From: JACJXF01 sp038316435
GTDB lineage: Bacteria; Bacteroidota; Bacteroidia; Bacteroidales; GCA-2748055
DNA: 64,000 bases
Assembly (NCBI GenBank): GCA_038316435.1
Contig: JBBQAQ010000013.1
Span: forward strand, 18,427-82,426
Direction of reading: 5' to 3'
Position numbers and translations under genes: made by a program. Below are positions 41,339 to 50,376 of this stretch, piece by piece. Position 1 is the first letter of the stretch, and each line of letters opens with the position of its first letter. Below the pieces are notes generated by a model that was not told the origin of the DNA, ran no database searches, and saw only the letters and a program-made list of their open reading frames with translations.

Positions 41339-43075
41339 ATGGAAACTCAATTGAAAAGCCAGACTAAGGAAACTGAACCTAAAAAACAAAAGGTCAGAGG
41401 TGCTGAGGCTGTTATTTTGTCGATGATAGAAGAAGGTGTTGAAGTGATGTTCGGCTATGTGGGAGGAGCAATTATGCCTGTATACGATGCCTTGTACGAC
41501 TATCAAAAACAGTTACATCATGTTATGGTTCGTCACGAACAAGGCGCCATTCATGCTGCACAGGGATACGCACGCATTAGTAAAAAGCCAGGAATAGTAA
41601 TAGCAACCTCAGGTCCGGGTGCAACCAATCTGATTACAGGTCTTGCCGATGCCATGCTCGACTCAACTCCGCTGGTCTGCGTAACAGGTCAGGTTGTTTC
41701 AAGCCTGCTTGGAACCGATGCTTTTCAGGAAACTGATGTGGTAAGTATCTCCATGCCAGTTACAAAATGGAACATTCAGGTTACCCGCGCTGAGGATATT
41801 CCGGAGGCAATGGCTACAGCATTCTTTATAGCACGTTCAGGCCGTCCGGGTCCGGTTTTGGTTGATATCACCAAAGATGCCCAGAATGCCGAAATTGAAT
41901 TTGTTTATAAAAAAATCACAAAGTTAAGAAGCTACGCTCCAATCCCAGTAATGACAGAAGATTCCATCTTAAAGGCAGCCGAACTGATTAACAATGCTAA
42001 AAAACCATTTGTGCTAATGGGGCAGGGAATATTACTTTCAGGAGCACAGGAAGAATTCAAGGAGTTTGTTGAAAAAGCAGGAATTCCTGTAGCCAGCACT
42101 CTGCTTGGTTTATCGGCACTTCCCTCCGATCATCCACTCTTTACAGGAATGCTTGGGATGCATGGAAATTATGCTCCAAACATCAATACTAATCAATGTG
42201 ATATACTTATTGCCATTGGAATGCGTTTCGATGACAGGGTAACTGGAAATCTTAAAACTTATGCCAAACAGGCAAAGGTGATTCATATTGAAATCGACCG
42301 TGCTGAAATTGACAAAAATGTAAAAGCCGATGTTGCTGTGATTGCTGATGCCAAACAGGCACTTCAGGCGCTAATCCCACTGGTACATTCAAAAACTCAT
42401 ACCGAATGGTTAGAGAGTTTCAGTAAACTCACTGAGCATGAATTTGAAAAGGTAATTGAAAGAGACTGTTATCCAACCAAGGGTGGGATCAGAATGGGAG
42501 AAGTAATTCACCAGATATCGCAGAAGACTAAAGGAGAAGCTATTCTGATTTCAGATGTTGGTCAGCACCAGATGGCAGCTGCACGATACTATCAGTTCAG
42601 ATCATCAAACTCATGGGTTACTTCAGGTGGTTTGGGTACCATGGGATTTGGACTTCCCGCTGCATTGGGTGCAAAACTGGCCGCCGGTGATAAAAAGGAA
42701 GTAATCGTTGTTATCGGTGACGGGGGATTCCAAATGACCATTCAGGAACTGGGCACCATTTCTCAGCTGGGATTGGCAGTGAAAATTGTAATTTTGAATA
42801 ATCATTTTCTGGGAATGGTTCGTCAGTGGCAGGATCTTTTCTTTGAAAAAAGGTACTCCATGACCGAACTTACAAATCCGAATTTCATTATGATTTCTGA
42901 AGGATTTGGGATTCCCGCTAAGAAAATTTCAGATAGAAATGAACTTAATCAGTCTATTGAAGATCTGATCAATACCAAAGGCCCATTCCTGCTTGAAGTT
43001 GATTGCGAAAAGGAAGTCAATATCTTCCCAATGGTACCTGCAGGTGGAACGGTATCTGAAATGAGACTCGAATAA
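41339..43075 (+). CDS. ilvB: Acetolactate synthase, large subunit
   Basis: A 578-residue ThDP enzyme, first common step of branched-chain synthesis from pyruvate. The start of the catalytic domain AVILSMIEEGVEVMFGYVGG contains the Gly turn, HEQGAIHAAQGYARIS holds the activating Glu (residue about 67), and the ThDP-Mg motif is GDGGFQMTIQELGTISQ (about 461-477) ending in NN. An N-terminal Lys/Glu/Thr-rich tail of 18 residues precedes the fold. ilvN follows after 17 bases. Confidence 0.97.
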   Translation: METQLKSQTKETEPKKQKVRGAEAVILSMIEEGVEVMFGYVGGAIMPVYDALYDYQKQLHHVMVRHEQGAIHAAQGYARISKKPGIVIATSGPGATNLITGLADAMLDSTPLVCVTGQVVSSLLGTDAFQETDVVSISMPVTKWNIQVTRAEDIPEAMATAFFIARSGRPGPVLVDITKDAQNAEIEFVYKKITKLRSYAPIPVMTEDSILKAAELINNAKKPFVLMGQGILLSGAQEEFKEFVEKAGIPVASTLLGLSALPSDHPLFTGMLGMHGNYAPNINTNQCDILIAIGMRFDDRVTGNLKTYAKQAKVIHIEIDRAEIDKNVKADVAVIADAKQALQALIPLVHSKTHTEWLESFSKLTEHEFEKVIERDCYPTKGGIRMGEVIHQISQKTKGEAILISDVGQHQMAAARYYQFRSSNSWVTSGGLGTMGFGLPAALGAKLAAGDKKEVIVVIGDGGFQMTIQELGTISQLGLAVKIVILNNHFLGMVRQWQDLFFEKRYSMTELTNPNFIMISEGFGIPAKKISDRNELNQSIEDLINTKGPFLLEVDCEKEVNIFPMVPAGGTVSEMRLE

Positions 43076-43092
43076 TTCTAAAAAAAATAACC

Positions 43093-43656
43093 ATGGAAAA
43101 AGAATTTACATTATCCATATTTACTGAAAACAAAATCGGATTATTACACAGGCTTTCTATTATTTTTACAAGAAGGCATATAAACCTTGACAGTTTTAAT
43201 GCGTCAGAGTCGGAAGTAAAAGGAGTTTACCGATTTACAATTGTGGTGCATACCACTGAGGATCAAATTCAAAAGATTGTAAAACAAATCGAAAAGCAAA
43301 TCGGGATTCTAAAGGCCTTTTATCATGAAACTCATGAAATCGTGCATCAGGAAATAGCTTTATACAAAGTGCCTACAGCAGCGCTTGCTCAAGGCAATGA
43401 TGTGGAAACAATTATCAGGAAATACAATGCTCATATACTCACGGTTGAACCAGAGTACATTGTTATTGAAAAGACAGGTCACAAAGACGAAACACAGGAA
43501 CTATTTGAAAAACTGCTCCCTTTTGGAATGTTGCAGTTTGTAAGGTCGGGTCGTGTGGCTGTTACCAAGCAACTTAGAGAAATTACCAGTTACCTTATCG
43601 AAATGGATGAGGCAAATAAATACTCAGAAAGAGAAATATTATTAACAAACAAATAA
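43093..43656 (+). CDS. ilvN: Acetolactate synthase, regulatory subunit
   Basis: A 187-residue small subunit with an N-terminal ACT domain (FTLSIFTENKIGLLHRLSII, SFNASESEVKGVYRFTIVVH, about residues 4-75) that binds valine for feedback control, and the usual C-terminal ALS_ss_C domain (ELFEKLLPFGMLQFVRSGRV, about 135-155). Slightly longer than enterobacterial IlvH. Between ilvB and ilvC with short gaps (17 and 9 bases). Confidence 0.95.
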   Translation: MEKEFTLSIFTENKIGLLHRLSIIFTRRHINLDSFNASESEVKGVYRFTIVVHTTEDQIQKIVKQIEKQIGILKAFYHETHEIVHQEIALYKVPTAALAQGNDVETIIRKYNAHILTVEPEYIVIEKTGHKDETQELFEKLLPFGMLQFVRSGRVAVTKQLREITSYLIEMDEANKYSEREILLTNK

Positions 43657-43665
43657 TTTTTTAAA

Positions 43666-44712
43666 ATGGCAAAAATTAATTTTGGTGGTGTGGTTGAAAC
43701 AGTAATCACAAGGGAAGAATTCCCACTTTCAAAGGCTAGGGAAGTTCTAAAAAATGAAATCGTTGCAGTGATTGGCTATGGTGTTCAGGGTCCCGCTCAG
43801 TCTCTAAATATGAGAGATAACGGAATCAATGTTATAATTGGCCAGGCTCCTGAATTTAAAGCCGATTGGGATAAAGCAGTAAAAGATGGCTGGGTTCCCG
43901 GTGAAACACTGTTCCCGATAGCAGAAGCAGCTACTAAAGGTACTATTATTCAATATCTGGTTTCAGATGCTGCTCAAAGAACAATCTGGCCTTTACTTAA
44001 ACCATGCCTTACAAAAGGTAAAGCCCTGTATTTTTCCCATGGTTTTTCAATTACCTATAAAGACCATACTGGTGTTGTTCCGCCAAAAGATATCGATGTT
44101 ATTTTGGTTGCTCCAAAAGGTTCAGGAACCAGTGTAAGAAGAAACTTTCTTGCAGGTGCTGGTATAAATTCAAGTTTTGCGATTTTTCAGGACGCTACAG
44201 GTAAAGCAGAAGAACGCACCATTGCTTTAGGTATAGCAGTAGGATCAGGATATTTATTCCCTACAACTTTTGAACAGGAAGTTTATAGCGACCTCACAGG
44301 AGAAAGAGGCGTATTAATGGGTGCTTTGGCGGGAGTCATGGATGCTCAGTACAACGTTCTTCGTGAAAATGGACATTCTCCAAGTGAAGCTTTTAATGAA
44401 ACCGTTGAAGAGCTGACGCAGAGTCTTATTCGTCTGGTTGATGAAAACGGAATGGACTGGATGTATTCAAACTGCAGCGCAACTGCACAAAGAGGTGCAC
44501 TGGACTGGAGACCACAATTCAGAGATGCAGTAGCTCCTGTATTCAAAGAATTATACAGAAGAGTTAAGAGCGGCGAAGAATGTGTAAGGGTTTTGGAATC
44601 AACTGGAGGCCCTGATTACAAGGCAAAACTTGAGATTGAATTAAAAGAACTTCGTGAGTCAGAACTGTGGAAAACCGGAGAGCAGGTTAGGAAGCTTAGG
44701 CCGAAGGTTTAG
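43666..44712 (+). CDS. ilvC: Ketol-acid reductoisomerase
   Basis: A 348-residue enzyme that isomerises and reduces acetolactate with NADPH, second step of the pathway. Rossmann motif VIGYGVQGPAQSLNMRDNG (about residues 36-54), VAPKGSGTSVRRNF (about 147-160), and the metal site in YSDLTGERGVLMGALAGVMD (about 207-226) with ETVEELTQSL. The NADP loop is short, as in class I enzymes. Last gene of the operon, ended by a strong terminator. Confidence 0.96.
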   Translation: MAKINFGGVVETVITREEFPLSKAREVLKNEIVAVIGYGVQGPAQSLNMRDNGINVIIGQAPEFKADWDKAVKDGWVPGETLFPIAEAATKGTIIQYLVSDAAQRTIWPLLKPCLTKGKALYFSHGFSITYKDHTGVVPPKDIDVILVAPKGSGTSVRRNFLAGAGINSSFAIFQDATGKAEERTIALGIAVGSGYLFPTTFEQEVYSDLTGERGVLMGALAGVMDAQYNVLRENGHSPSEAFNETVEELTQSLIRLVDENGMDWMYSNCSATAQRGALDWRPQFRDAVAPVFKELYRRVKSGEECVRVLESTGGPDYKAKLEIELKELRESELWKTGEQVRKLRPKV

Positions 44713-44753
44713 ATTCATGCTGAGTCTGCCGAAGCGGCAAAACTAATAAAAAC

Positions 44754-44800
44754 GGGGCAAAAATTCATTTTTAAAGATGAATTTTTGCCCCTAACTTTTT
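44754..44800 (+). terminator. ilv operon terminator
   Basis: Fifteen perfect pairs between 44754-44768 and 44777-44791 (GGGGCAAAAATTCAT and its complement), then TAACTTTTTT. The A-rich stem may also stop the convergent barrel gene. Confidence 0.9.
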
Positions 44801-44812
44801 TAAAATTGATTG

Positions 44813-45379
44813 CTATAATTTTATAGAAACTCCAATTGTAATCCAGGTAATTCCATAACCAAGTTCACCCATTGCAGCAAGTTTATCAGTAAAATAATAA
44901 CGACCACCTACATAACCACCAAAGATAAGTCCGCCGCCGGAGTAAGGATCTACATATCCAGTTGTGGTTCCAATTTTATGAACTGAAGAAATATGATACC
45001 CTAATAAAACACCAGCGTAAGTGTCAATCTTATCTACAAGTGGATAATGCAATACACCCCTTGCACCAAGGTAAATGTTAGTATATTTCCATCCATAGCT
45101 TCCACCTGCCCATGTGGATTCCCATTTATTGGCAGAATAGGCGAGGTAGCCTCCAATTGAAAGAACTCCTTTATCAAGAATTCCGTCTTTTATCCCTTTT
45201 TCAAAGGAAATAGAAATCGGGGGAACCGTGGTTTTGTAACCAAAAGCAGAATATCCGATGGATCCAAATCCGATTCCAAGGTTAACTACTTTATCACCAA
45301 CAGCAAAGACATTCTCCTGAGCTTTTACAAATGGTAATGCAAAAATAGTCAGAAGCAAAAGAGCAAAGATTTTTTTCAT
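44813..45379 (-). CDS. Outer-membrane beta-barrel protein, unknown
   Basis: A 188-residue protein from ATG 45379 (MKKIFALLLLTIFALPFVKA, a signal peptide ending before QEN). An upstream ATG at 45409 would add ten residues before the signal. The mature part is Gly/Tyr-rich with amphipathic strands (GIGFGSIGYSAFGYKTTVPP, TYAGVLLGYHISSVHKIG, GGYVGGRYYFTDKLAAMGEL) and ends in a barrel-type strand (WITIGVSIKL). Function unknown. Confidence 0.75.
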   Translation of the reverse strand: MKKIFALLLLTIFALPFVKAQENVFAVGDKVVNLGIGFGSIGYSAFGYKTTVPPISISFEKGIKDGILDKGVLSIGGYLAYSANKWESTWAGGSYGWKYTNIYLGARGVLHYPLVDKIDTYAGVLLGYHISSVHKIGTTTGYVDPYSGGGLIFGGYVGGRYYFTDKLAAMGELGYGITWITIGVSIKL

Positions 45380-45409
45380 AATTGTAAGGTTAAGAGGTTT
45401 TGAATTCAC

Positions 45410-45754
45410 AATTTTAAGTAAAGTTTAAGAGAGATAAAATTATAGATTTAAACAATGATATATGTTGAAATGCCTAAGAATTATATGAAAGCATGATTTT
45501 CATGGATTAAAGTAGGTATTACAATCAAGAAATCTCATTTCTTACAAGGTTACAATTTATTTAAAACAACAATTTGGTAATTCTGTCCTTTGCATATAAT
45601 AACCTAAGCGCAGCGGTTTTAGGTCTCACCAACTTATTAATTTTCCGTAAGAAAAAAATAAAAATTCCACGAATCAGTATTTTTTCGGTAATTTTCGGGA
45701 ATTCTGAAACGAAAATTTTAATTATTTAAAGAATCAATCCTGATTCACGCAGCC
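45410..45754. other. Gap with a short palindrome
   Basis: About 345 A+T-rich bases between divergent genes. At 45602-45624 a palindrome ACCTAA, 11 bases, TTAGGT with a GCGCAGCGG centre stands out by base content and resembles short dispersed repeats. No frame or RNA seen otherwise. Confidence 0.5.
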
Positions 45755-46408
45755 ATGGATGAAAAGAAAAAATTTTACCATAGCCTTATTTTCCCTTCAT
45801 TCTTTATATTCCTGATTTGGTTTATTAAGCTTACCGAAATTGGTCTTGATACGAGCTTTGTGAAATTCGGAGTGTTCCCTCAGAAAATGGCAGGATTGGC
45901 AGGTATTCTAACATCCCCCTTGATACATGCAGATTTCAAGCATTTAGCTGATAATACAGTTCCGGTCTTTTTGCTGAGTTTTGCGATATTCTATTTTTAC
46001 CGGGAGATTGCATATAAGATTTTCTTCATTATCTACTTTGTTTCAGGTTTGCTGGTTTGGTTTGCAGGACGCGAAGCCTACCATATTGGGGCATCCGGAC
46101 TAGTTTACGGATTTGCATCCTTTCTGTTTTTCTCCGGGGTTCTCAGGAAAAACATGAATCTGCTTGCAATCTCCTTGCTGGTTATTTTCCTGTATGGCAG
46201 CCTTGTTTGGGGGATTCTACCCTATGATTATAAAGTATCCTGGGAATCGCACCTGATGGGAGGATTAACAGGGATTGTGCTTTCTGTATATTATCGCAAA
46301 CAAGGACCTGAGAGAAAGAAGTATTCATGGGAGGAGGAAGAGGACGAGGTTGAGGTTGAGGTTGAGGAAAATGATATAAATACTGAACCTCCTCTTCAAC
46401 AACTCTGA
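45755..46408 (+). CDS. Rhomboid-family intramembrane protease
   Basis: A 217-residue membrane protein with six helices. The catalytic Ser lies in HIGASGLVYGFASF (about residues 111-124) and the His in WESHLMGGLTGIVLSV (about 166-181); HADFKHLADNTVPVFLLS near 53 gives the oxyanion His and Asn. The C-terminal 30 residues are highly acidic (EEEEDEVEVEVEENDINTEP). It cleaves membrane proteins within the bilayer; substrates unknown. Confidence 0.9.
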   Translation: MDEKKKFYHSLIFPSFFIFLIWFIKLTEIGLDTSFVKFGVFPQKMAGLAGILTSPLIHADFKHLADNTVPVFLLSFAIFYFYREIAYKIFFIIYFVSGLLVWFAGREAYHIGASGLVYGFASFLFFSGVLRKNMNLLAISLLVIFLYGSLVWGILPYDYKVSWESHLMGGLTGIVLSVYYRKQGPERKKYSWEEEEDEVEVEVEENDINTEPPLQQL

Positions 46409-46541
46409 ACGAGTGGAAGTGGTTAAAAATTCAATCTTATGGCTTAAAAATATCAAATTTTGGTTAGTTTTACCAAAGCTAAAATTTGAAAATTCCTCAT
46501 CAATATCAGGAGTTTATTATTAGGATCGCAAAAAGAACCCA

Positions 46542-47360
46542 ATGAATCAGATCACTGAAAAAGTATTTCTTTCCGAAAATGTTGTTAAACTCGTGATTCA
46601 CGCGCCACTCATTGCTGAAAAACGTAAAGCAGGACATTTTGTAATCGTTAAAATCGGAGAAAAAGGCGAAAGAATCCCTCTTACTATTTCCTCAGCCGAT
46701 ACCAGCAATGGCACGATAACTCTCATAATCCAGAGAGTGGGCATAACAAGTATAAAACTCACGGATTTGCAAGTTGGAGATGAGGTTACAGATGTGGTTG
46801 GTCCATTAGGGCATCACACTCATATTGAAAAGGTTGGAACCGTTCTTTGTGCCGGTGGAGGTGTTGGAATAGCACCTCTCCTACCTATTGTTGAAGAGTT
46901 GCATAAAGCCGGAAATCGCGTAATCACAGTGCTTGCAGCAAGAAGCAAGGAATTTCTGATTCTTGAAAAAGAAATGGCTCCACATTCAGATGAGCTAATC
47001 ATCATGACCGACGATGGCTCTTATGGAACCAAAGGTCTGGTAACACAAGGAATGGAAGATGTTATCAAAAAAGAAAAAATTGATCTTTCAATCGTAATCG
47101 GTCCTGCTGTTATGATGAAATACACGTCAATACTTACTAAGAAATACAACATCCCAACGGTTGCAAGTCTTAATACCATTATGGTTGACGGCACCGGAAT
47201 GTGCGGAGCATGCCGGCTCACGGTTGGAGGTGCTACAAAATTTGTATGCGTTGATGGACCTGAGTTTGATGCCCATCAAGTTGATTTTGATGAGCTTATA
47301 ATGAGACTTGGAGCTTATAAGGAAGAAGAAAAAATTGCTAATTTAGAATTTAAAAGATAG
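46542..47360 (+). CDS. nfnA: NfnA-like ferredoxin:NADP oxidoreductase subunit
   Basis: A 272-residue FAD/NAD-binding protein of the sulfide dehydrogenase/NfnA group: RIPLTISSADTSNGTITLII (FAD site, about 43-62), VLCAGGGVGIAPLLPIVEEL (nucleotide site, about 101-120) and the 2Fe-2S Cys in DGTGMCGACRLTVGG and KFVCVDGPEFDAHQVDF (about 222-252). With the next gene it forms the NADH-dependent ferredoxin:NADP oxidoreductase that moves electrons between ferredoxin, NADH and NADPH. 292 bases with a palindromic repeat separate the two. Confidence 0.88.
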   Translation: MNQITEKVFLSENVVKLVIHAPLIAEKRKAGHFVIVKIGEKGERIPLTISSADTSNGTITLIIQRVGITSIKLTDLQVGDEVTDVVGPLGHHTHIEKVGTVLCAGGGVGIAPLLPIVEELHKAGNRVITVLAARSKEFLILEKEMAPHSDELIIMTDDGSYGTKGLVTQGMEDVIKKEKIDLSIVIGPAVMMKYTSILTKKYNIPTVASLNTIMVDGTGMCGACRLTVGGATKFVCVDGPEFDAHQVDFDELIMRLGAYKEEEKIANLEFKR

Positions 47361-47450
47361 TTGTTTTCAATAGAAGTAAATAATTAACAAATCACTGTTG
47401 TACGGTAAATGCAATGATAATGAGCTGTAACCCTTTATTCTATTGCGCCC

Positions 47451-47524
47451 CTGACGGGACTTATACTAAGGGGGGCTGCTATTAATCCTACCAATATTTA
47501 GTTCCTCCGGGACTGTCCCGTCAG
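47451..47524. repeat. 10-bp inverted repeat between nfnA and nfnB
   Basis: CTGACGGGAC (47451-47460) is exactly inverted at 47515-47524 (GTCCCGTCAG), with G+C-rich blocks (AGGGGGGCTGC, CCTCCGGGACTGTCCCG) between and after. It fills the nfnA-nfnB gap and looks like a REP-like intergenic element. Confidence 0.6.
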
Positions 47525-47652
47525 AGCTTGTCACGATAAAATCGGGAGACAACATATTGGCAGAAAGCAAGATACAAAATTGAACAAAGTCCAGTTAGGT
47601 ACGAAATATAATTTACCGGATAATAGTGATAAAAAACAAAACAGTCATAGAA

Positions 47653-49134
47653 ATGTCGGGATTTAATCAGGAATACCTCAAAAATGAACGCGACCAGGAA
47701 TGGAGAACCAGTCTGCGGGAAACACTAAAACAGAAGGATCGTGTTAAAATTGAACGCATTAAAATGCCTGAGCAGGCACCTGATATCAGAAATAAAAATA
47801 GTCTGGAAGTAAATATCGGTTTGAGTTCCGAACAGGCAGTTACTGAAGCTCAACGATGTCTTGATTGCGTTACTCCTACCTGCATTGAAGGTTGCCCTGT
47901 AAACATAAATATACCAAAATTCATCAAATTTATTGAATCGGGCAATTATCTGAAAGCTGCACACACGCTGAAAGAGACTAATGCACTACCTTCAGTTTGC
48001 GGTCGCGTTTGTCCTCAGGAAATTCAATGCGAAGCCAGCTGTTTCTACACACAGAAAATGAAAAAAACTCCGGTGGCTATTGGCAATCTTGAAAGGTTTG
48101 CTGCCGATTATGAGCGCGAATCCAATCAGATTTCGATTCCGGAAATCAAGGTAAAAAACGACATTAAAGTTGCAGTAATCGGCTCAGGTCCTTCAGGGCT
48201 TGCTGCTGCCGGCGATTTGGCGAAAATGGGTTATACTGTGACAGTTTTTGAAGCGCTGCATGAAATCGGGGGCGTTTTAAAATACGGGATACCAGAATTC
48301 CGCCTTCCAAACTCAATCGTTGATATGGAAATTGATATTCTGAGGAAAATGGGAGTTGAGTTTATTAAGAACTTCGTTTTTGGTAAGACTGGTGATATCC
48401 ATGATCTCAAAAAACAAGGATATAAAGCTTTTTTCATGGGAAGCGGTGCCGGTCTTCCTCGTTTTATGAATATCCCCGGAGAAAATGCTAATGGGATTCT
48501 TTCCTCAAACGAATACCTTACCCGTGTTAATCTCATGGGAGCTTCGAAACCCGGATACGACACTCCCGTTCAAAAAGGAAAAAACGTAGCAATTATCGGA
48601 GGTGGAAACACTGCTATGGATTCCGTGCGTACTGCAAAGCGACTCGGTGCTGAACGGGCCATTATTATTTACCGCAGATCCCTTGAAGAAATGCCGGCAC
48701 GTAAAGAGGAGATACACCACGCAATGGAGGAAGGCATTGAGTTTCTTATGCTTCAGAGTCCAGTTGAGTATCTGGCAAATAAAGAAGGAAGAGTAACTCA
48801 AATGAGAGTTCAGAAGATGGAACTGGGTGAACCTGATAGCTCAGGAAGAAGATCTCCGGTACCAATTGTTGGATCAGAATATCTGATCGACATTGATCTT
48901 GTTGTTGTAAGTGTAGGAGTGTCGCCAAATCCCCTGATCCCAAAGCAAATGCCAGAACTTGAAGTAACCCGCTGGGGAACATTTAAAGTAAATCCGGATA
49001 CTCTGGAAACCAGCATATCCGGTGTTTTTGCGGGTGGTGATATTGTAAGAGGCGGTGCCACCGTTATTCTTGCCATGGGCGATGGAAGAAAAGCTGCCGA
49101 AGGAATTGATGAATACTTGAAAAAAACTAAGTAA
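47653..49134 (+). CDS. nfnB: NfnB/GltD-like flavoprotein
   Basis: A 493-residue protein (from ATG 47653; a GTG at 47626 adds nine residues) of the glutamate-synthase small-subunit type. N-terminal Cys sets AQRCLDCVTPTCIEGCPVN and CGRVCPQEIQCEASC hold two 4Fe-4S clusters. FAD site KVAVIGSGPSGLAAAGDLAK (about residue 173) and NADPH site NVAIIGGGNTAMDSVRTAKR (about 313) follow, with GVFAGGDIVRGGATVILAMG near the end. As NfnB it binds NADPH and ferredoxin; an amidotransferase partner is not nearby, which favours Nfn over GltBD. Confidence 0.88.
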   Translation: MSGFNQEYLKNERDQEWRTSLRETLKQKDRVKIERIKMPEQAPDIRNKNSLEVNIGLSSEQAVTEAQRCLDCVTPTCIEGCPVNINIPKFIKFIESGNYLKAAHTLKETNALPSVCGRVCPQEIQCEASCFYTQKMKKTPVAIGNLERFAADYERESNQISIPEIKVKNDIKVAVIGSGPSGLAAAGDLAKMGYTVTVFEALHEIGGVLKYGIPEFRLPNSIVDMEIDILRKMGVEFIKNFVFGKTGDIHDLKKQGYKAFFMGSGAGLPRFMNIPGENANGILSSNEYLTRVNLMGASKPGYDTPVQKGKNVAIIGGGNTAMDSVRTAKRLGAERAIIIYRRSLEEMPARKEEIHHAMEEGIEFLMLQSPVEYLANKEGRVTQMRVQKMELGEPDSSGRRSPVPIVGSEYLIDIDLVVVSVGVSPNPLIPKQMPELEVTRWGTFKVNPDTLETSISGVFAGGDIVRGGATVILAMGDGRKAAEGIDEYLKKTK

Positions 49135-49136
49135 TT

Positions 49137-50129
49137 ATGGCCGATTTAACTACATCTTACATGGGTTTGGTTTTGAAAAACCCTCTGATCATTGGCAGCT
49201 GCGGACTAACCTCGACCTTTGATAAAATAAAAGAACTGGAAGCAAACGGAGCCGGTGCCATCGTTCTGAAATCAATTTTTGAAGAAGAAATTCTTCTTGA
49301 TACTAAACACCATCTTGATTCTGCCAAAGCAGATAAAATGATTTATACAGATCATTCCGAAACTCTTGATTATATTGATATCCACATAAAGGAAGATAGC
49401 CTTAACAATTACCTTAATCTGATTAAAAAATCAAAAAACGAGTTGCTTATTCCTATCATTGGAAGTATAAATTGTCTGAGTAATTCTGAATGGGTCAGCT
49501 TTGCAAAAAAAATAGAAAATGCAGGTGCCGATGCCATTGAACTGAATATTTTTCTTAACCCGGCTGATACTTCAGATGTTGATTTTGAAAAGACATACTT
49601 TTCAATCATTACCAACGTTCTGAAGGAGGTTAAAATTCCTGTTGCCGTTAAGTTTAGTCAGAACTTTACTAAACCTTACCACTTTTTCACGGCCGTTTCA
49701 GAAAGCGGAATTAAGGGAATGGTTTTGTTTAATCGGTTTTATATGCCAGATATTGATCTGGAAACTCTAAGTCTTGGGGAGGCTGATATTTTCAGCACTC
49801 CTGCCGAGTTCAATCAGGTATTACGATGGATTGGAATACTTTCGGGAAATGTAAAATGCAACCTTGCCGCCTCAACGGGGATACACGACAGTTCATCCAT
49901 GATCAAGCAAATTCTTGCAGGTGCCGACGCGGTGCAGGTAGTATCAGCAATTTACAAACATGGGCCACAATATATTAACCAGATGCTCTCGGGTCTGGAA
50001 AAGTGGATGGATGAAAAAGGCTTTAATTATATCGACCAGTTTAAAGGTTCAATCAATATGGTAGAAGGCAAGAACCCCGCAGCATACGAAAGAATGCAGT
50101 TTATGAAGTATTTCGGGGGAATTAAATAG
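49137..50129 (+). CDS. Dihydroorotate-dehydrogenase-like protein 1
   Basis: A 330-residue FMN barrel protein: TSYMGLVLKNPLIIGSCGLT at the start, GADAIELNIFLNP near 138, VPVAVKFSQNF-like strand near 165 and LAASTGIHDSSSMIKQILAGADAVQVVSAIYKHG-type phosphate site near 245. It belongs to the DHOD-like group whose members are not the pyrimidine enzyme; the usual catalytic Ser/Cys loop is not clear. Two bases after nfnB, so it is surely co-transcribed, and perhaps an electron acceptor of the complex. A paralogue lies at 54695. Confidence 0.82.
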   Translation: MADLTTSYMGLVLKNPLIIGSCGLTSTFDKIKELEANGAGAIVLKSIFEEEILLDTKHHLDSAKADKMIYTDHSETLDYIDIHIKEDSLNNYLNLIKKSKNELLIPIIGSINCLSNSEWVSFAKKIENAGADAIELNIFLNPADTSDVDFEKTYFSIITNVLKEVKIPVAVKFSQNFTKPYHFFTAVSESGIKGMVLFNRFYMPDIDLETLSLGEADIFSTPAEFNQVLRWIGILSGNVKCNLAASTGIHDSSSMIKQILAGADAVQVVSAIYKHGPQYINQMLSGLEKWMDEKGFNYIDQFKGSINMVEGKNPAAYERMQFMKYFGGIK

Positions 50130-50141
50130 CAATTTGACATT

Positions 50142-50219
50142 CAATGTCGTTAACTTAAGAAAACATTAGAAAACATGAATGTGGAAATAATATTTCAGGC
50201 CTGAGTCAACGACATTGAT
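50142..50219. repeat. 11-bp inverted repeat with dispersed motif, copy 2
   Basis: TCAATGTCGTT (50142-50152) is exactly inverted at 50209-50219. The left arm continues as TGTCGTTAACTTAAGAAA (50146-50163), 17 of 18 bases equal to 12703-12720. The flanking word TTTGACATT occurs on both sides. Possibly a miniature repeat element. Confidence 0.55.
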
Positions 50220-50376
50220 TTGACATTTACAACTTCCTTCTTCCCTTTTTCGGAAATGCATTTTACTTTCAGTATTTTGAGACAAATTTAACTTTTTAGC
50301 ACGCAACCTAAATAAGTTTCATTGCATCTTTCTTTTGTTTTCAACACCTAAGATGTAATAACTTCAAAACATAATC

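Noticed and set aside
47653..49134. Glutamate synthase small subunit (GltD)
   Set aside because: Sequence fits GltD as well, but there is no large subunit nearby and an NfnA-like gene lies directly upstream, so NfnB is preferred; the alternative is not fully excluded.
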